DNA from: JAKFDK01 sp036676195
GTDB taxonomy: Bacteria; Bacillota; Sulfobacillia; Symbiobacteriales; ZC4RG38
Length of the DNA: 43,041 bases
Direction: 5' to 3'
NCBI GenBank assembly: GCA_036676195.1
Contig: JAKFDK010000136.1
Coordinates: 1 to 43,041 of the forward strand
Part shown: one piece after another, positions 24,279-32,016 of the stretch
Position numbering within the stretch: position 1 is the stretch's first letter
How the letters are laid out: each line of letters starts with the position of its first letter
The notes under the pieces: generated by a model
What the model was told of the DNA's origin: nothing
Seen by the model: the letters and a program-made list of their open reading frames with translations, nothing else
Database searches by the model: none
Made by a program: the position numbers and the translations under genes

Positions 24279-24353
24279 GTGAAGAAGTTCGTGGCTCCGA
24301 AGGCCACCGAGATCAGCCTTCCCAAGGCTGCTTGTGAAGTTTCGGCCTGGTAA
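24279..24353 (+). CDS. Candidate RiPP precursor peptide, 24 aa
   Basis: A tiny gene with a near-perfect Shine-Dalgarno AAAGGAGGTGAT (24264–24275), three bases before a GTG start. The product has a Lys-rich leader (MKKFVAPKATE, then ISLPKA) and a short tail ACEVSAW with one Cys at 19, Ser at 22 and C-terminal Trp at 24. An aromatic-x-x-Pro near the N-terminus (F4, P7) recalls leader motifs bound by PqqD-type proteins. Expected modified residues are Cys19, Ser22 and Trp24. It sits between the nucleotidyltransferase and the protease/ABC genes, with a hairpin and T run just downstream. The precursor assignment is inference from position and composition. Confidence 0.72.
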   Translation: MKKFVAPKATEISLPKAACEVSAW

Positions 24354-24369
24354 GCTCCCCTGTTCTTGG

Positions 24370-24404
24370 AAAACGGCTACGGATGATCAACCGCCCCGTT
24401 TTTC
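24370..24404 (+). terminator. Leaky terminator/attenuator after the precursor peptide gene
   Basis: AAAACGGC (24370–24377) can pair imperfectly with GCCCCGTTTT, followed by further T. Such partial terminators after a precursor gene let the peptide be made in excess over downstream enzymes. Confidence 0.5.
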
Positions 24405-24435
24405 TCTCATCCCAGATTCCTTTGCCTGACGGGTT

Positions 24436-24470
24436 CCCCCATGATTTCTGACCGAATGGCGCCATGGGGG
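24436..24470 (+). promoter_or_regulatory. Perfect hairpin around a potential start codon of the CPBP gene
   Basis: CCCCCATG (24436–24443) and CATGGGGG (24463–24470) form an eight-base perfect stem with a 19-base loop. The 3' arm includes the ATG at 24464, so this start would be sequestered; translation is more likely from the GTG at 24512. It could regulate the downstream genes. Confidence 0.4.
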
Positions 24471-24511
24471 AGCCTTTGGGACCAGTTCGGAATAAAAGGC
24501 GGGACGCGACC

Positions 24512-25255
24512 GTGAAAACCTTACGGCTCGACAGCCGGACCTGTGGGACCTTGGGAGTGCTCGGTCTTCTGGCGGTCGGTACGGCCCTGCTCGTACCGGG
24601 CCGACCGGCCGTTACGGCAGCGCTTGTGTTCCTGCTCTTTCTGCTTGTTGTGCTCGTGCCCACACTGGTTCGAGGCATCCCCCACGAGCGGGCGATCAGG
24701 CCCACACTCTTTGTTGCATCCTACTTTATTCCGCTCTTCTTTGGCCAGCTGCTTCTTCCAGCTCACCTACCTGACCTGGCCTGGGTCTGGGCGGCAACGG
24801 CAGCGGCGGCAGCTCTGCCCCTCTGCACTCGGCTGCTCGACCTGCGGGTCTCCCTTGACCGGGAACTGATGCCGCTGCTGCCGCCCGTCACGGGGGCCGA
24901 CCTGGCCGTGAGAGCCTGGTACGCCCTTGGGGGCGCGCTTGGGGAGGAGGTCTTCTACCGGGGCTACCTCTTCCCGACACTCCTCAGCCTGATTGGGCCG
25001 CTCTCCCATATCGTCACCACTCTAGTGTTTCTGCTCATGCACTGGTTCGGGGTCTTTCACAAGGAGTACTCAAGGCGTGACTATCTCTCGATTGCCTTGT
25101 TGTCCACCTTCGCCAACATTCTGGTCCTCTACAGTGGTTCGCTGCTTCCGGCGCTCGTTGCGCACGCCCTCTTCAACATACCGGCGGTGCTCCATTTTGT
25201 GCTCCGGTATAGGTATGGAGCCCCGCCCCAGGCGATGGCCATGGGCAGAAAATGA
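24512..25255 (+). CDS. CPBP-family intramembrane metalloprotease (Rce1/Abi type)
   Basis: A multi-pass membrane protein of 247 residues from the GTG at 24512. The protease core is EEVFYRGYLFPTL (Glu-Glu-x3-Arg) followed by FLLMHWFGV (Phe-x3-His) and a late LVAHALFN (His-x3-Asn), the conserved CPBP/Abi catalytic set. About seven hydrophobic segments are visible, beginning with VLGLLAVGTALLV. Such proteases accompany bacteriocin and RiPP loci, where they mature the peptide or give immunity. An ATG at 24464 in the same frame lies within a hairpin. It is followed by the ABC transporter genes. Confidence 0.88.
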   Translation: MKTLRLDSRTCGTLGVLGLLAVGTALLVPGRPAVTAALVFLLFLLVVLVPTLVRGIPHERAIRPTLFVASYFIPLFFGQLLLPAHLPDLAWVWAATAAAAALPLCTRLLDLRVSLDRELMPLLPPVTGADLAVRAWYALGGALGEEVFYRGYLFPTLLSLIGPLSHIVTTLVFLLMHWFGVFHKEYSRRDYLSIALLSTFANILVLYSGSLLPALVAHALFNIPAVLHFVLRYRYGAPPQAMAMGRK

Positions 25256-25277
25256 GGTTCGAGACGAGGGGCGGTAT

Positions 25278-26252
25278 ATGATGTCGGCCATCATTGAGGT
25301 CCAAAACTTGGAGAGAGAATATCTGGTGATCCAGGGGTTGTTCCGCCGGTCCACCAAGGTGGTGAAGGCCCTCAACGGCATCTCGTTCCAAGTGGGCAGG
25401 GGGGAGGTCTTTGGCCTCCTCGGTCCGAACGGAGCCGGGAAGACAACCACGGTCAAGGTCATGTCCACCCTCTTGGCACCGACCCGTGGCACTGTCACGG
25501 TGATGGGGTACGATGTTTTCACCCAGCCCGAGCGGGTGCGCCAGAGCATCAACCTGATTTCGGGCGGTGAGCGGAATGTCTATTGGCGCCTGACCGCTCG
25601 GGAAAACCTGCGGTACTTTGCAGACCTGTACAAGGTCCCGCGTGCCGAGCAGAGACGGTTGGTGCCGGAGTTCCTCAACTTGGTTGGGCTTTCGGACTGG
25701 GCAGACCAGCGTGTCGAGACCTTCTCCAAGGGTATGAAGCAACGGCTGCAAATCGCACGCGGCCTGCTCAACAACCCTGAGATCCTGTTTCTGGACGAGC
25801 CCAGCCTCGGGCTGGACCCGGCCTCAGCCCAGGACCTTCGTCGGTTGATCTTGCGCCTACGTGATGAGGGCAAGACCATCATCCTGACCACCCATTATAT
25901 GCTCGAGGCGGACCTGCTCTGCGACCGGGTAGCCATTGTGAACAAGGGAAAGATCGTGGCACAAGATAAACCCGATCGGCTAAAGCGGTTTGCAGCCGGC
26001 CTCTCAGTGGTGGAGGTCACCACGACCGGTCTGACGCCCGATCAGCTGAAACAGATCCGGGACCATCCTGCAGTCCTGTCGTTTGCAACCAGAGTCCAGG
26101 ACCAACGGCAGGTAATTCAGCTTGGCACCGAGGATCCGCACCACGTGCTGGCTCGGGTGACGACGGAAGTCCCGAAGGAAGCTCTGCTCGAAACGCACGT
26201 CCGCCAAGCGACCCTCGAAGATGCCTATCTAAGGTTGGTGGGGCAGACATGA
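25278..26252 (+). CDS. ABC transporter ATP-binding protein
   Basis: A 324-residue ATPase of the ABC-2 exporter class. Walker A is GPNGAGKTTT near residue 55, the Q-loop region is ISGGERNVYWRLTARENL, the signature is FSKGMKQRLQIARGLL and Walker B is ILFLDEPSLGLDP, followed by the H-loop TTHYM. The remaining 90 residues form a C-terminal regulatory part. It energises the two permeases that follow, with which it overlaps by four bases, and probably exports the mature peptide or protects the producer. The ATG follows a modest GAGGGGCGG. Confidence 0.94.
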   Translation: MMSAIIEVQNLEREYLVIQGLFRRSTKVVKALNGISFQVGRGEVFGLLGPNGAGKTTTVKVMSTLLAPTRGTVTVMGYDVFTQPERVRQSINLISGGERNVYWRLTARENLRYFADLYKVPRAEQRRLVPEFLNLVGLSDWADQRVETFSKGMKQRLQIARGLLNNPEILFLDEPSLGLDPASAQDLRRLILRLRDEGKTIILTTHYMLEADLLCDRVAIVNKGKIVAQDKPDRLKRFAAGLSVVEVTTTGLTPDQLKQIRDHPAVLSFATRVQDQRQVIQLGTEDPHHVLARVTTEVPKEALLETHVRQATLEDAYLRLVGQT

Positions 26253-27034
26253 ACCCGGTGATCAGAGCGGTTTTGGCGACCGCCCGCGTCCAGCTTACGA
26301 ACACCTTCAGTCGCCCGGCCTTCCGCTTCGTTGCATTCATTCAGCCGCTTGTCTTTGTGACCATCACCTTCTTCATGTTCCGACACACCGGCCGCTCTGA
26401 TATGATGCTCTTCGTCGTGATGGGCTCCGGCATGGCTGGCCTGTGGAGTTCGATCATCTACTCCTCTGCCGGTGACATTGACCGAGAGCGTTGGATGGGG
26501 ACCCTGGAGTCCCTCTTCCTCGCTCCGGTGGATTTCCGGGCCATCATGCTGGGCAAGGTGCTGGGGAACGGGTTTCTAGGTATGGGCTCACTAGTGCTGT
26601 CGGTCCTGTACGCAACCCTGATTTTCGGCGTGCGGGTCAAGGTGTCGCAACCCTGGGTTCTCGCACTTGGCCTCACGGTGCTGATCCTGTCCTGCTCGGT
26701 GATGGCGCTGCTGCTTGCCCCGGTCTTCACGCTCTCACGGAGTTCGAGTGCCCTGCTCAACGGGCTGGAGTACCCGTTCTTTGTGCTGTCGGGCATCCTC
26801 TTCCCGGTGGAGTCCCTCCCTGGGTGGGTGCAGCCGTTTTCCTACCTCTTGGCGCCAACCTGGGCCATGCGAATTCTGCGGCAGGGCTTTGCTAGGGAAT
26901 TGGATGTGTCACTGTTGCAGGTGAACATTGCCTGCCTGCTCGGGCTCACGCTCCTGTATATCGCGGCGTTGGGCTTGCTATACCGGGTAATGGCCAAGAG
27001 GGCGCGCATGGATGGTACCTTGGGGGTGGATTGA
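26249..27034 (+). CDS. ABC-2 type permease, first subunit
   Basis: A 261-residue membrane protein with about six hydrophobic segments, starting with FRFVAFIQPLVFVTITFFMF and ending with LGLTLLYIAALGLLY. The central FFVLSGILFPVESLPGWVQPF and NPVIRAVLATARVQL start are typical of ABC-2 permeases. It overlaps the ATPase gene by four bases (ATGA) and the second permease by four. Together with that gene it forms the membrane part of the exporter. Confidence 0.9.
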   Translation: MNPVIRAVLATARVQLTNTFSRPAFRFVAFIQPLVFVTITFFMFRHTGRSDMMLFVVMGSGMAGLWSSIIYSSAGDIDRERWMGTLESLFLAPVDFRAIMLGKVLGNGFLGMGSLVLSVLYATLIFGVRVKVSQPWVLALGLTVLILSCSVMALLLAPVFTLSRSSSALLNGLEYPFFVLSGILFPVESLPGWVQPFSYLLAPTWAMRILRQGFARELDVSLLQVNIACLLGLTLLYIAALGLLYRVMAKRARMDGTLGVD

Positions 27035-27822
27035 TGGAGGCGGTTGTGGTTTTTTTCTCTCAGGCGGTCATGTCGTTCCGGTCGCTTTATGGCTGGCTTC
27101 GGACCGACATGTTTATCTGGGCAAAGGTGGTCCAGCCCGTATCGGCGATGCTGCTCTTCACCCTGGTGGCCAAGTATGCCCTCAGGCAGACCGACCTCAG
27201 CTATTACGTCATCGGCAACGCCCTCGTGGCATGCTGGACAACCGCCTTCGCTGGGATCACGGCGATGCTCGCCTCAGAGCGGGCACGAGGAACGTTGCCC
27301 TACCTGATCATCACACCGACAAGCCGGTTTGTCCTCTTCGCTGGGCGCGCCTTCTTCTATCTGGTTGACGGACTCGCTACCGTCACCCTCGTGCTGATGG
27401 CCGGTTCGGTGCTCTTCGGTCTCTCCTATGCGACGGCAGACCTCCCGGCCATGGGGATAGCCGTCGTCACGGGCGTTCTCAGTGTCTCCTGTGCGGGCAT
27501 GCTTCTGGGGGCCTGGGCCCTCATCTATAGGGACCTGAACACCATCGTGAACGTGGCAACCTCCCTTTTGCTGATGTTTACGGGGATTAACTTCCCGGTC
27601 TCAAGTCTGCCGGCTGGGCTCTCTGCTCTAACCCTTGTGCTCCCCCTGACTCGGTCTGTGGCCGCAACTCGGGCTGCCTACCTGGGAGCCAGCGTTGGGA
27701 TGATCGCACCGCTGCTGTTCGGGGAGTTGGCTGTGGGGATCGCATACCTCGTCGCCGGCTACTGCCTCTTCCGGTGGACCGAACGTCAGGCCCGACTGGC
27801 AGGTAGTTTCGACCTGTACTAG
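27031..27822 (+). CDS. ABC-2 type permease, second subunit
   Basis: A 263-residue membrane protein paralogous to the preceding permease. It has about six hydrophobic segments; LLMFTGINFPVSSLPAGLSAL corresponds to the FPVESLPG segment of its partner. It opens with SQAVMSFRSLYGWLRTD. The start is TTG/ATG overlapping the previous stop, so the two are translated together and probably form a heterodimer. About 100 bases follow before the radical SAM gene. Confidence 0.9.
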   Translation: MMEAVVVFFSQAVMSFRSLYGWLRTDMFIWAKVVQPVSAMLLFTLVAKYALRQTDLSYYVIGNALVACWTTAFAGITAMLASERARGTLPYLIITPTSRFVLFAGRAFFYLVDGLATVTLVLMAGSVLFGLSYATADLPAMGIAVVTGVLSVSCAGMLLGAWALIYRDLNTIVNVATSLLLMFTGINFPVSSLPAGLSALTLVLPLTRSVAATRAAYLGASVGMIAPLLFGELAVGIAYLVAGYCLFRWTERQARLAGSFDLY

Positions 27823-27926
27823 CTCGTTCGCCCGTAAATGGGAAGCCAGGCCATTCGGACGGTGGGGAAAAGCACCATGGTGGACTCGCTCCAAAACAGA
27901 ATCGGGTCGCTAAGGAGGGTGGAGTC

Positions 27927-29468
27927 GTGGCCCATGCCATCTACGTGGTGAATGCTCGGCCACATAAGCATCGTTCGGTCGCGGGGCGCGTCTTTTTCCC
28001 GACCGTCCCACTCTACCTTGCGACTATTCTCACCGAGGCAGGCCATAGCGTGCGGTTTGTTGACCGCTGGCTTGAGGAGATGTCCGTGGAGCAACTGGTT
28101 GCAGATATCCAACAGGAGCGCCCTGCAATTGCGATCATCCACTTTACAACCAAAGAGGTGCCCGAGGCGGTACGGATTGCCGCACAGAGCAAGGCGGTTC
28201 ACCCGGACCTCCACGTGGTCGGCGTTGGGTTGCACCCGACCATGTACCCAACCCAGGTGGTTGCCGACGAGTCCTTTGACTGCGCCGTTCAGGGAGATGC
28301 AGAAGGATGCATCTGCCAGTTGGTCGAGTTGCTGCTGGGCGGTTCCGGCCGGGTACGGCAGGGCCTCCCACCCAACGTATGGTCCCGCCTCGGAGAGCCG
28401 ACAGACTCCAGCATGCTGTCCACAGCCCAGTTTGTTGACCTCAACCAGCTTCCGCTGCCCAACTATGATCTGATCAACCTGAATGACTATGTACACCGTG
28501 ATCTCTACTTCATGACCGGGGACCCCACCGTGTACCGGGTGCTCAAGTTCTCTGCCTCACGCGGCTGCCTCTACAAGTGCACTTTCTGTACAGAACCTTT
28601 CAAGGGCTACCAGCGGATGAGCAACGAGAGGATCATTCAGCACTTTGATCACTTGGTCAAACGGGCCGATCCGCAGGTCATGTTCTTTGACGACCCTGAG
28701 TTCTTTCTTATGAAAGAGGAAACGCTCAAGCTCCTCGACATACTCGAGGAGCGCTACTCTTTCCGCTGCATCTCCACGTCTCGTGCCAACGACTACCGCC
28801 CTGACTACATCTCGAAAGATCTGATGCGTCGATTTGCTAGCCGGTGGGTGATGTGGGACTGCGGCGCGGAGACCGGCAGTGCACACAGGATGCGTAATGT
28901 GCAGAAGAACATCACGATCAGCCAATTGTGCAACGTAGCGGATCAGGCGGGTGAGAGTGGGGTGCGTGCAGGCTTCTCCTTCATGAGTGGCATGCCCGGA
29001 GAGACAGAGCGTGAGATGCTCGAAACAGTCTTCCTCATGGAGGAACTCAAGCGCAGGGCGAGAGGCAACATCTTCATTACATACCAGTACTACCAGCCCA
29101 TCGGCCCCACCGTGATGAGCCTGGAGGCCATTCGATACGGATTCCCGGCTCCCCGCAGTCTGCGGGACTGGGAGAACGTGCTCGATCCCAGAACGGGGGC
29201 CACCTTCGTTCACCTTCATCCCTGGATTCAGAGACCGGAATTCCTGGAGTACCTCATGCTTGTAGTCAAGTATGTAGTTAACGGCTTCCACCCGCCGGAG
29301 GAAGAGGAACTGGCCAAGATAGTCCGGCGCTCATGGGAGCACCGCAAGGCAGCGAACAACTGGGCCGACCTCGGCGAAGTTCGTCTCAGCTCGGACATGG
29401 GCCTCTCCTACTTCACGCCGAGGGAGGTGTGGCGCTATCAAGGTCCAAGTCCTTCAAAACATCGATGA
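27927..29468 (+). CDS. B12-binding-type radical SAM enzyme 1
   Basis: A 513-residue enzyme. The N-terminal 170 residues form a Rossmann-like domain of the B12-binding class (VPLYLATILTEAGHSVRFVDRW, GVGLHPTMYP), though a DxHxxG cobalamin motif is not evident. The radical SAM motif is SRGCLYKCTFC (CxxxCxxC, residues about 214–221), followed by FFDDPEFF and the GxE-like DCGAETGSAHRM. The C-terminus ends in a variable region. Such enzymes methylate, cross-link or epimerise peptides or modify small molecules. The GTG follows AAGGAGGGTGGA. Its end overlaps the start of the acyltransferase frame. Confidence 0.88.
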   Translation: MAHAIYVVNARPHKHRSVAGRVFFPTVPLYLATILTEAGHSVRFVDRWLEEMSVEQLVADIQQERPAIAIIHFTTKEVPEAVRIAAQSKAVHPDLHVVGVGLHPTMYPTQVVADESFDCAVQGDAEGCICQLVELLLGGSGRVRQGLPPNVWSRLGEPTDSSMLSTAQFVDLNQLPLPNYDLINLNDYVHRDLYFMTGDPTVYRVLKFSASRGCLYKCTFCTEPFKGYQRMSNERIIQHFDHLVKRADPQVMFFDDPEFFLMKEETLKLLDILEERYSFRCISTSRANDYRPDYISKDLMRRFASRWVMWDCGAETGSAHRMRNVQKNITISQLCNVADQAGESGVRAGFSFMSGMPGETEREMLETVFLMEELKRRARGNIFITYQYYQPIGPTVMSLEAIRYGFPAPRSLRDWENVLDPRTGATFVHLHPWIQRPEFLEYLMLVVKYVVNGFHPPEEEELAKIVRRSWEHRKAANNWADLGEVRLSSDMGLSYFTPREVWRYQGPSPSKHR

Positions 29469-30414
29469 ACTAGAGAACCTGCGAGAGGAGTGGGGGCGCC
29501 TGCTGCCTGCCAACGCCTCCGTCTTCCTAGGCTATACTTGGCATTACTGGTATGCGAGGTACTTGCTTGAGTTCGAGCCGTTTGTCATGGTAGTCGGAAC
29601 CGACCGGGCAGTGTGCGGTATCGCCCCGTTCCAGCGTAGCGGCGAAGAGGTTCTCTCGCTCTGCCACCATCTCACCGACCATGCGCCCCTGCTGCTGGGC
29701 GCCAGCCTCTCCCTGGAGAGGGTACTGCCCGCACTCCGTTCAGAGTCTGTGACGGCGATTCAGGTGCGCAGTGCCGGCGAAGCGGAGTGCGCCCAGCTTA
29801 CGGCTGTTGGTGAGGTGCTGGACCAGACGCGGATCCCTTGCCCTGTGTTGGACCTCGATTCGCTGGAGGCGTCTGTGTCCAACCGGTTGCTCCGGAATGC
29901 TAGGCAGATGGAGCGAAGACTGGCCCGTGAGGTGGGGGCGATCAAACATCTGGTCGCACGGCCGGACTCGGCGACGATAGAGGCGTTCTTCACACTCAAC
30001 GAGGCGTGGCGTACGGCGCGAGGCGGGTCTCCCCTGGCAGCCACTACGGCCCGGCGGGCCTTCCTTCACCAGGTGCTGACCGACCTGAGCCAAACGGGTC
30101 AGGCATGGTTCTCGTTCCTGATGCATGCCGGGAGGCCGGTTTCCGCGCTGCTCTACTTCACGTACGGCTGCACCGCAGCCTTCTACGCCAGCGGACATGA
30201 CCCTGAGCTGGGGAATTTCAGTGTGGGAACCGTCCATCTGACAAGCTGGACCTCTTGCATGCGCGGCCTTGGCTACCGGTGGGTCGACTTCCTGCGGGGG
30301 GGAGAGGGGTACAAGTACCGCTTCGGTGCCCGAGACCTCTACCGGGTGGCCAACCTCCGCATCCGGATTACAGGCGCACGTGAGGAAATGGCAATCGGAC
30401 GGTTCACAGGGTAG
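29437..30414 (+). CDS. FemAB/CelD-type GNAT acyltransferase (Acetyltransf_6)
   Basis: The C-terminal half matches the CelD/FemAB-like GNAT fold: NRLLRNARQMERRLAREVG, FFTLNEAWRTARG, then WFSFLMHAGRPVSALLYFTYG, FYASGHDPELGNFSVGTVHL and WVDFLRGGEGYKYRFG. The family N-terminus (DELENLREEWGRLL, FLGYTWHYWY) is encoded upstream of the first regular start, TTG at 29563. I therefore place the start near 29437, where ATC follows AGGGAGGTG (29421–29429) by seven bases; no ATG, GTG or TTG exists between. The frame overlaps the radical SAM end. It may acylate an amine on the peptide or a sugar. If the ATC start is wrong, the product begins at 29563. Confidence 0.78.
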   Translation: MKVQVLQNIDELENLREEWGRLLPANASVFLGYTWHYWYARYLLEFEPFVMVVGTDRAVCGIAPFQRSGEEVLSLCHHLTDHAPLLLGASLSLERVLPALRSESVTAIQVRSAGEAECAQLTAVGEVLDQTRIPCPVLDLDSLEASVSNRLLRNARQMERRLAREVGAIKHLVARPDSATIEAFFTLNEAWRTARGGSPLAATTARRAFLHQVLTDLSQTGQAWFSFLMHAGRPVSALLYFTYGCTAAFYASGHDPELGNFSVGTVHLTSWTSCMRGLGYRWVDFLRGGEGYKYRFGARDLYRVANLRIRITGAREEMAIGRFTG

Positions 30415-30441
30415 CGACTGGTTGATACTGGGGGTTGCACA

Positions 30442-31329
30442 GTGAACCTGTCAGCCAGGCTCTTGGAAATACGTTGCGAGGAGGGGGTTCCTGTCTGGTC
30501 GGTCACTGACAACAAGCTGTTGGTCCTCAGCACCAGCCCGAAGTCTGGAAAGACCTGGATATCGGTAGGGGTCTGCCGGATGCTTTCCAACCTCGGACTG
30601 CGGGTGGCGCCGTACAAAGCAGTCGCTGTGCTGAGAGCCGAGGTGCCTACCCGGTCGGAGGCGCCTGTCAGCGCCTCCAGCCTGTTCCATCAGTGCGCAG
30701 CGGCGAGGGTTACGTTCGATCCGTGCATGAACCCCGTGACTGTCGTTCCGGAGAAACGGGGCCGCGGGCTGCTTTATCTGGGAGGGGTACCGACGGCGGA
30801 TGTGGCGGTGGACCTGGACGACACGTTGGATATCCGCCAACTCCCAGCCTACCTGCAGGAGCGCATCCGATCTATGGTGGTCGGCTCCTACCAGACGATC
30901 CAGTCAGCCTTTGACTTTGTTGTGATCGAGGGGGCCGGCAGCCCGATCGACCTGCCGCCGATGGCCGACCTTGCCAACACCTGGATGGCAGAGATCACCG
31001 ATGCTTCGGCTCTGCTCCTCTGCAAGGCCACACGGGGCGGTGTGGCGGCAGCGATTGTCGGTACACATGCTTGCCTGCCCGCTGGGGTCCGTGCGCAAGT
31101 CAGAGGGTACGTGTTAAACGATGTGGTGGAAGAGCGGTTCACAGACCATGTGACCCAGATGGCAGCGCCCCATATTGCGTGGCCGTGCCTCGGCACTATC
31201 CCCCACATCCCCGTGTGGGACGACTACGATGGCCCGACCAAGGATGAGTGGTACGACGAGTGGGCCAGGGTTGTAGCGGAGACGGTGGACTTTACCCATA
31301 TTGGATGGACCCTGGAGGGGTCTCATTGA
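30442..31329 (+). CDS. CobQ/CobB-like ATPase without glutaminase domain
   Basis: A 295-residue dethiobiotin-synthetase/CobQ-fold ATPase. The P-loop is LSTSPKSGKTW near residue 30–40; the hallmark block VVIEGAGSPIDLPPMADLAN followed by DASALLLCKATRGGVAAAIVGT closely follows cobyric acid synthase, and GYVLNDV and GTIPHIP resemble its later motifs. CobQ normally continues with a glutamine amidotransferase domain; here the protein ends first. It may activate a carboxylate by phosphorylation, or amidate using ammonia from another source. The start is GTG after GGGGG. It overlaps the deacetylase gene. Confidence 0.8.
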   Translation: MNLSARLLEIRCEEGVPVWSVTDNKLLVLSTSPKSGKTWISVGVCRMLSNLGLRVAPYKAVAVLRAEVPTRSEAPVSASSLFHQCAAARVTFDPCMNPVTVVPEKRGRGLLYLGGVPTADVAVDLDDTLDIRQLPAYLQERIRSMVVGSYQTIQSAFDFVVIEGAGSPIDLPPMADLANTWMAEITDASALLLCKATRGGVAAAIVGTHACLPAGVRAQVRGYVLNDVVEERFTDHVTQMAAPHIAWPCLGTIPHIPVWDDYDGPTKDEWYDEWARVVAETVDFTHIGWTLEGSH

Positions 31330-32012
31330 ACGTGATCTTGGCTTACCATGACGTGTCTCCTTATGTGCATGGGCGTCCCGGCACGCGCACCCACTGCTCC
31401 CTGGAGGTGTTTCGGGAGCAGGTGGAGTCGATCCGCCAGGTAGCACCGGTCGGCACGGTCCTGGACTTAGTCGCAGGGCGGGTCCGCGTAGCAATCACCT
31501 TTGATGATGGGTATGCGGGCAGTCGCGACGCAGCGACGGTACTCTCATGTTGCGGGCTGCGGGCCACCTTCTTTCCCGTCACCAGCTTTGTTGGGCAGCC
31601 CGGGTATCTGGACTGGTCAGACGTGTGGGCGTTGAAGGAGGAGGGCATGGAGATTGGGTTCCATACCCACTCTCATGTCAATCTGCTCTCCTGCAACCCA
31701 CGGTGGAAGTATGAGGAGATTGTCAGCGCCAAGCGAACCTTCGAGGAGCGGCTGGGCGACCGTGTCATGGGATTCTGCTACCCGTTCGGCGGTCATGACG
31801 ATCTCTGCCTGGACCTTGCGGAGAAGGCGGGCTACCGCTACGCTGTGACCACGATTACGGGGTACAACGACCAGTATTCGTACCCGATGACTTTGCGGCG
31901 TATAGGCGTTCGTGGCGACCACCGCCCCGACGACCTGGTCAGAATGGTGCTGCCTGTCGTGAGCGGCGATGCTAAAGAGCGTTCCACCCATACGGCGGCA
32001 CAGGGGGGATAG
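31326..32012 (+). CDS. Polysaccharide deacetylase (NodB-homology)
   Basis: A 228-residue carbohydrate-esterase-4 deacetylase. Motif 1 is ITFDDGY (metal and base Asp), motif 2 is GFHTHSHVNLL (the His-x3-His pair), and motif 3 is CYPFGGHDD. It removes acetyl groups from N-acetyl sugars. The start was chosen at TTG 31326, eight bases after GGAGGGG; it overlaps the stop of the CobQ-like gene by the four bases TTGA. No signal peptide is seen, so it is probably cytoplasmic, which fits a sugar deacetylated during biosynthesis (a step used after glycosylation by GT4 enzymes). Confidence 0.88.
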   Translation: MNVILAYHDVSPYVHGRPGTRTHCSLEVFREQVESIRQVAPVGTVLDLVAGRVRVAITFDDGYAGSRDAATVLSCCGLRATFFPVTSFVGQPGYLDWSDVWALKEEGMEIGFHTHSHVNLLSCNPRWKYEEIVSAKRTFEERLGDRVMGFCYPFGGHDDLCLDLAEKAGYRYAVTTITGYNDQYSYPMTLRRIGVRGDHRPDDLVRMVLPVVSGDAKERSTHTAAQGG

Positions 32013-32016
32013 ACAG

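Noticed and set aside
27838..27948. Short frame before the first radical SAM gene as a second precursor peptide
   Set aside because: No ribosome site precedes it and it overlaps the radical SAM start; composition is not peptide-precursor-like.
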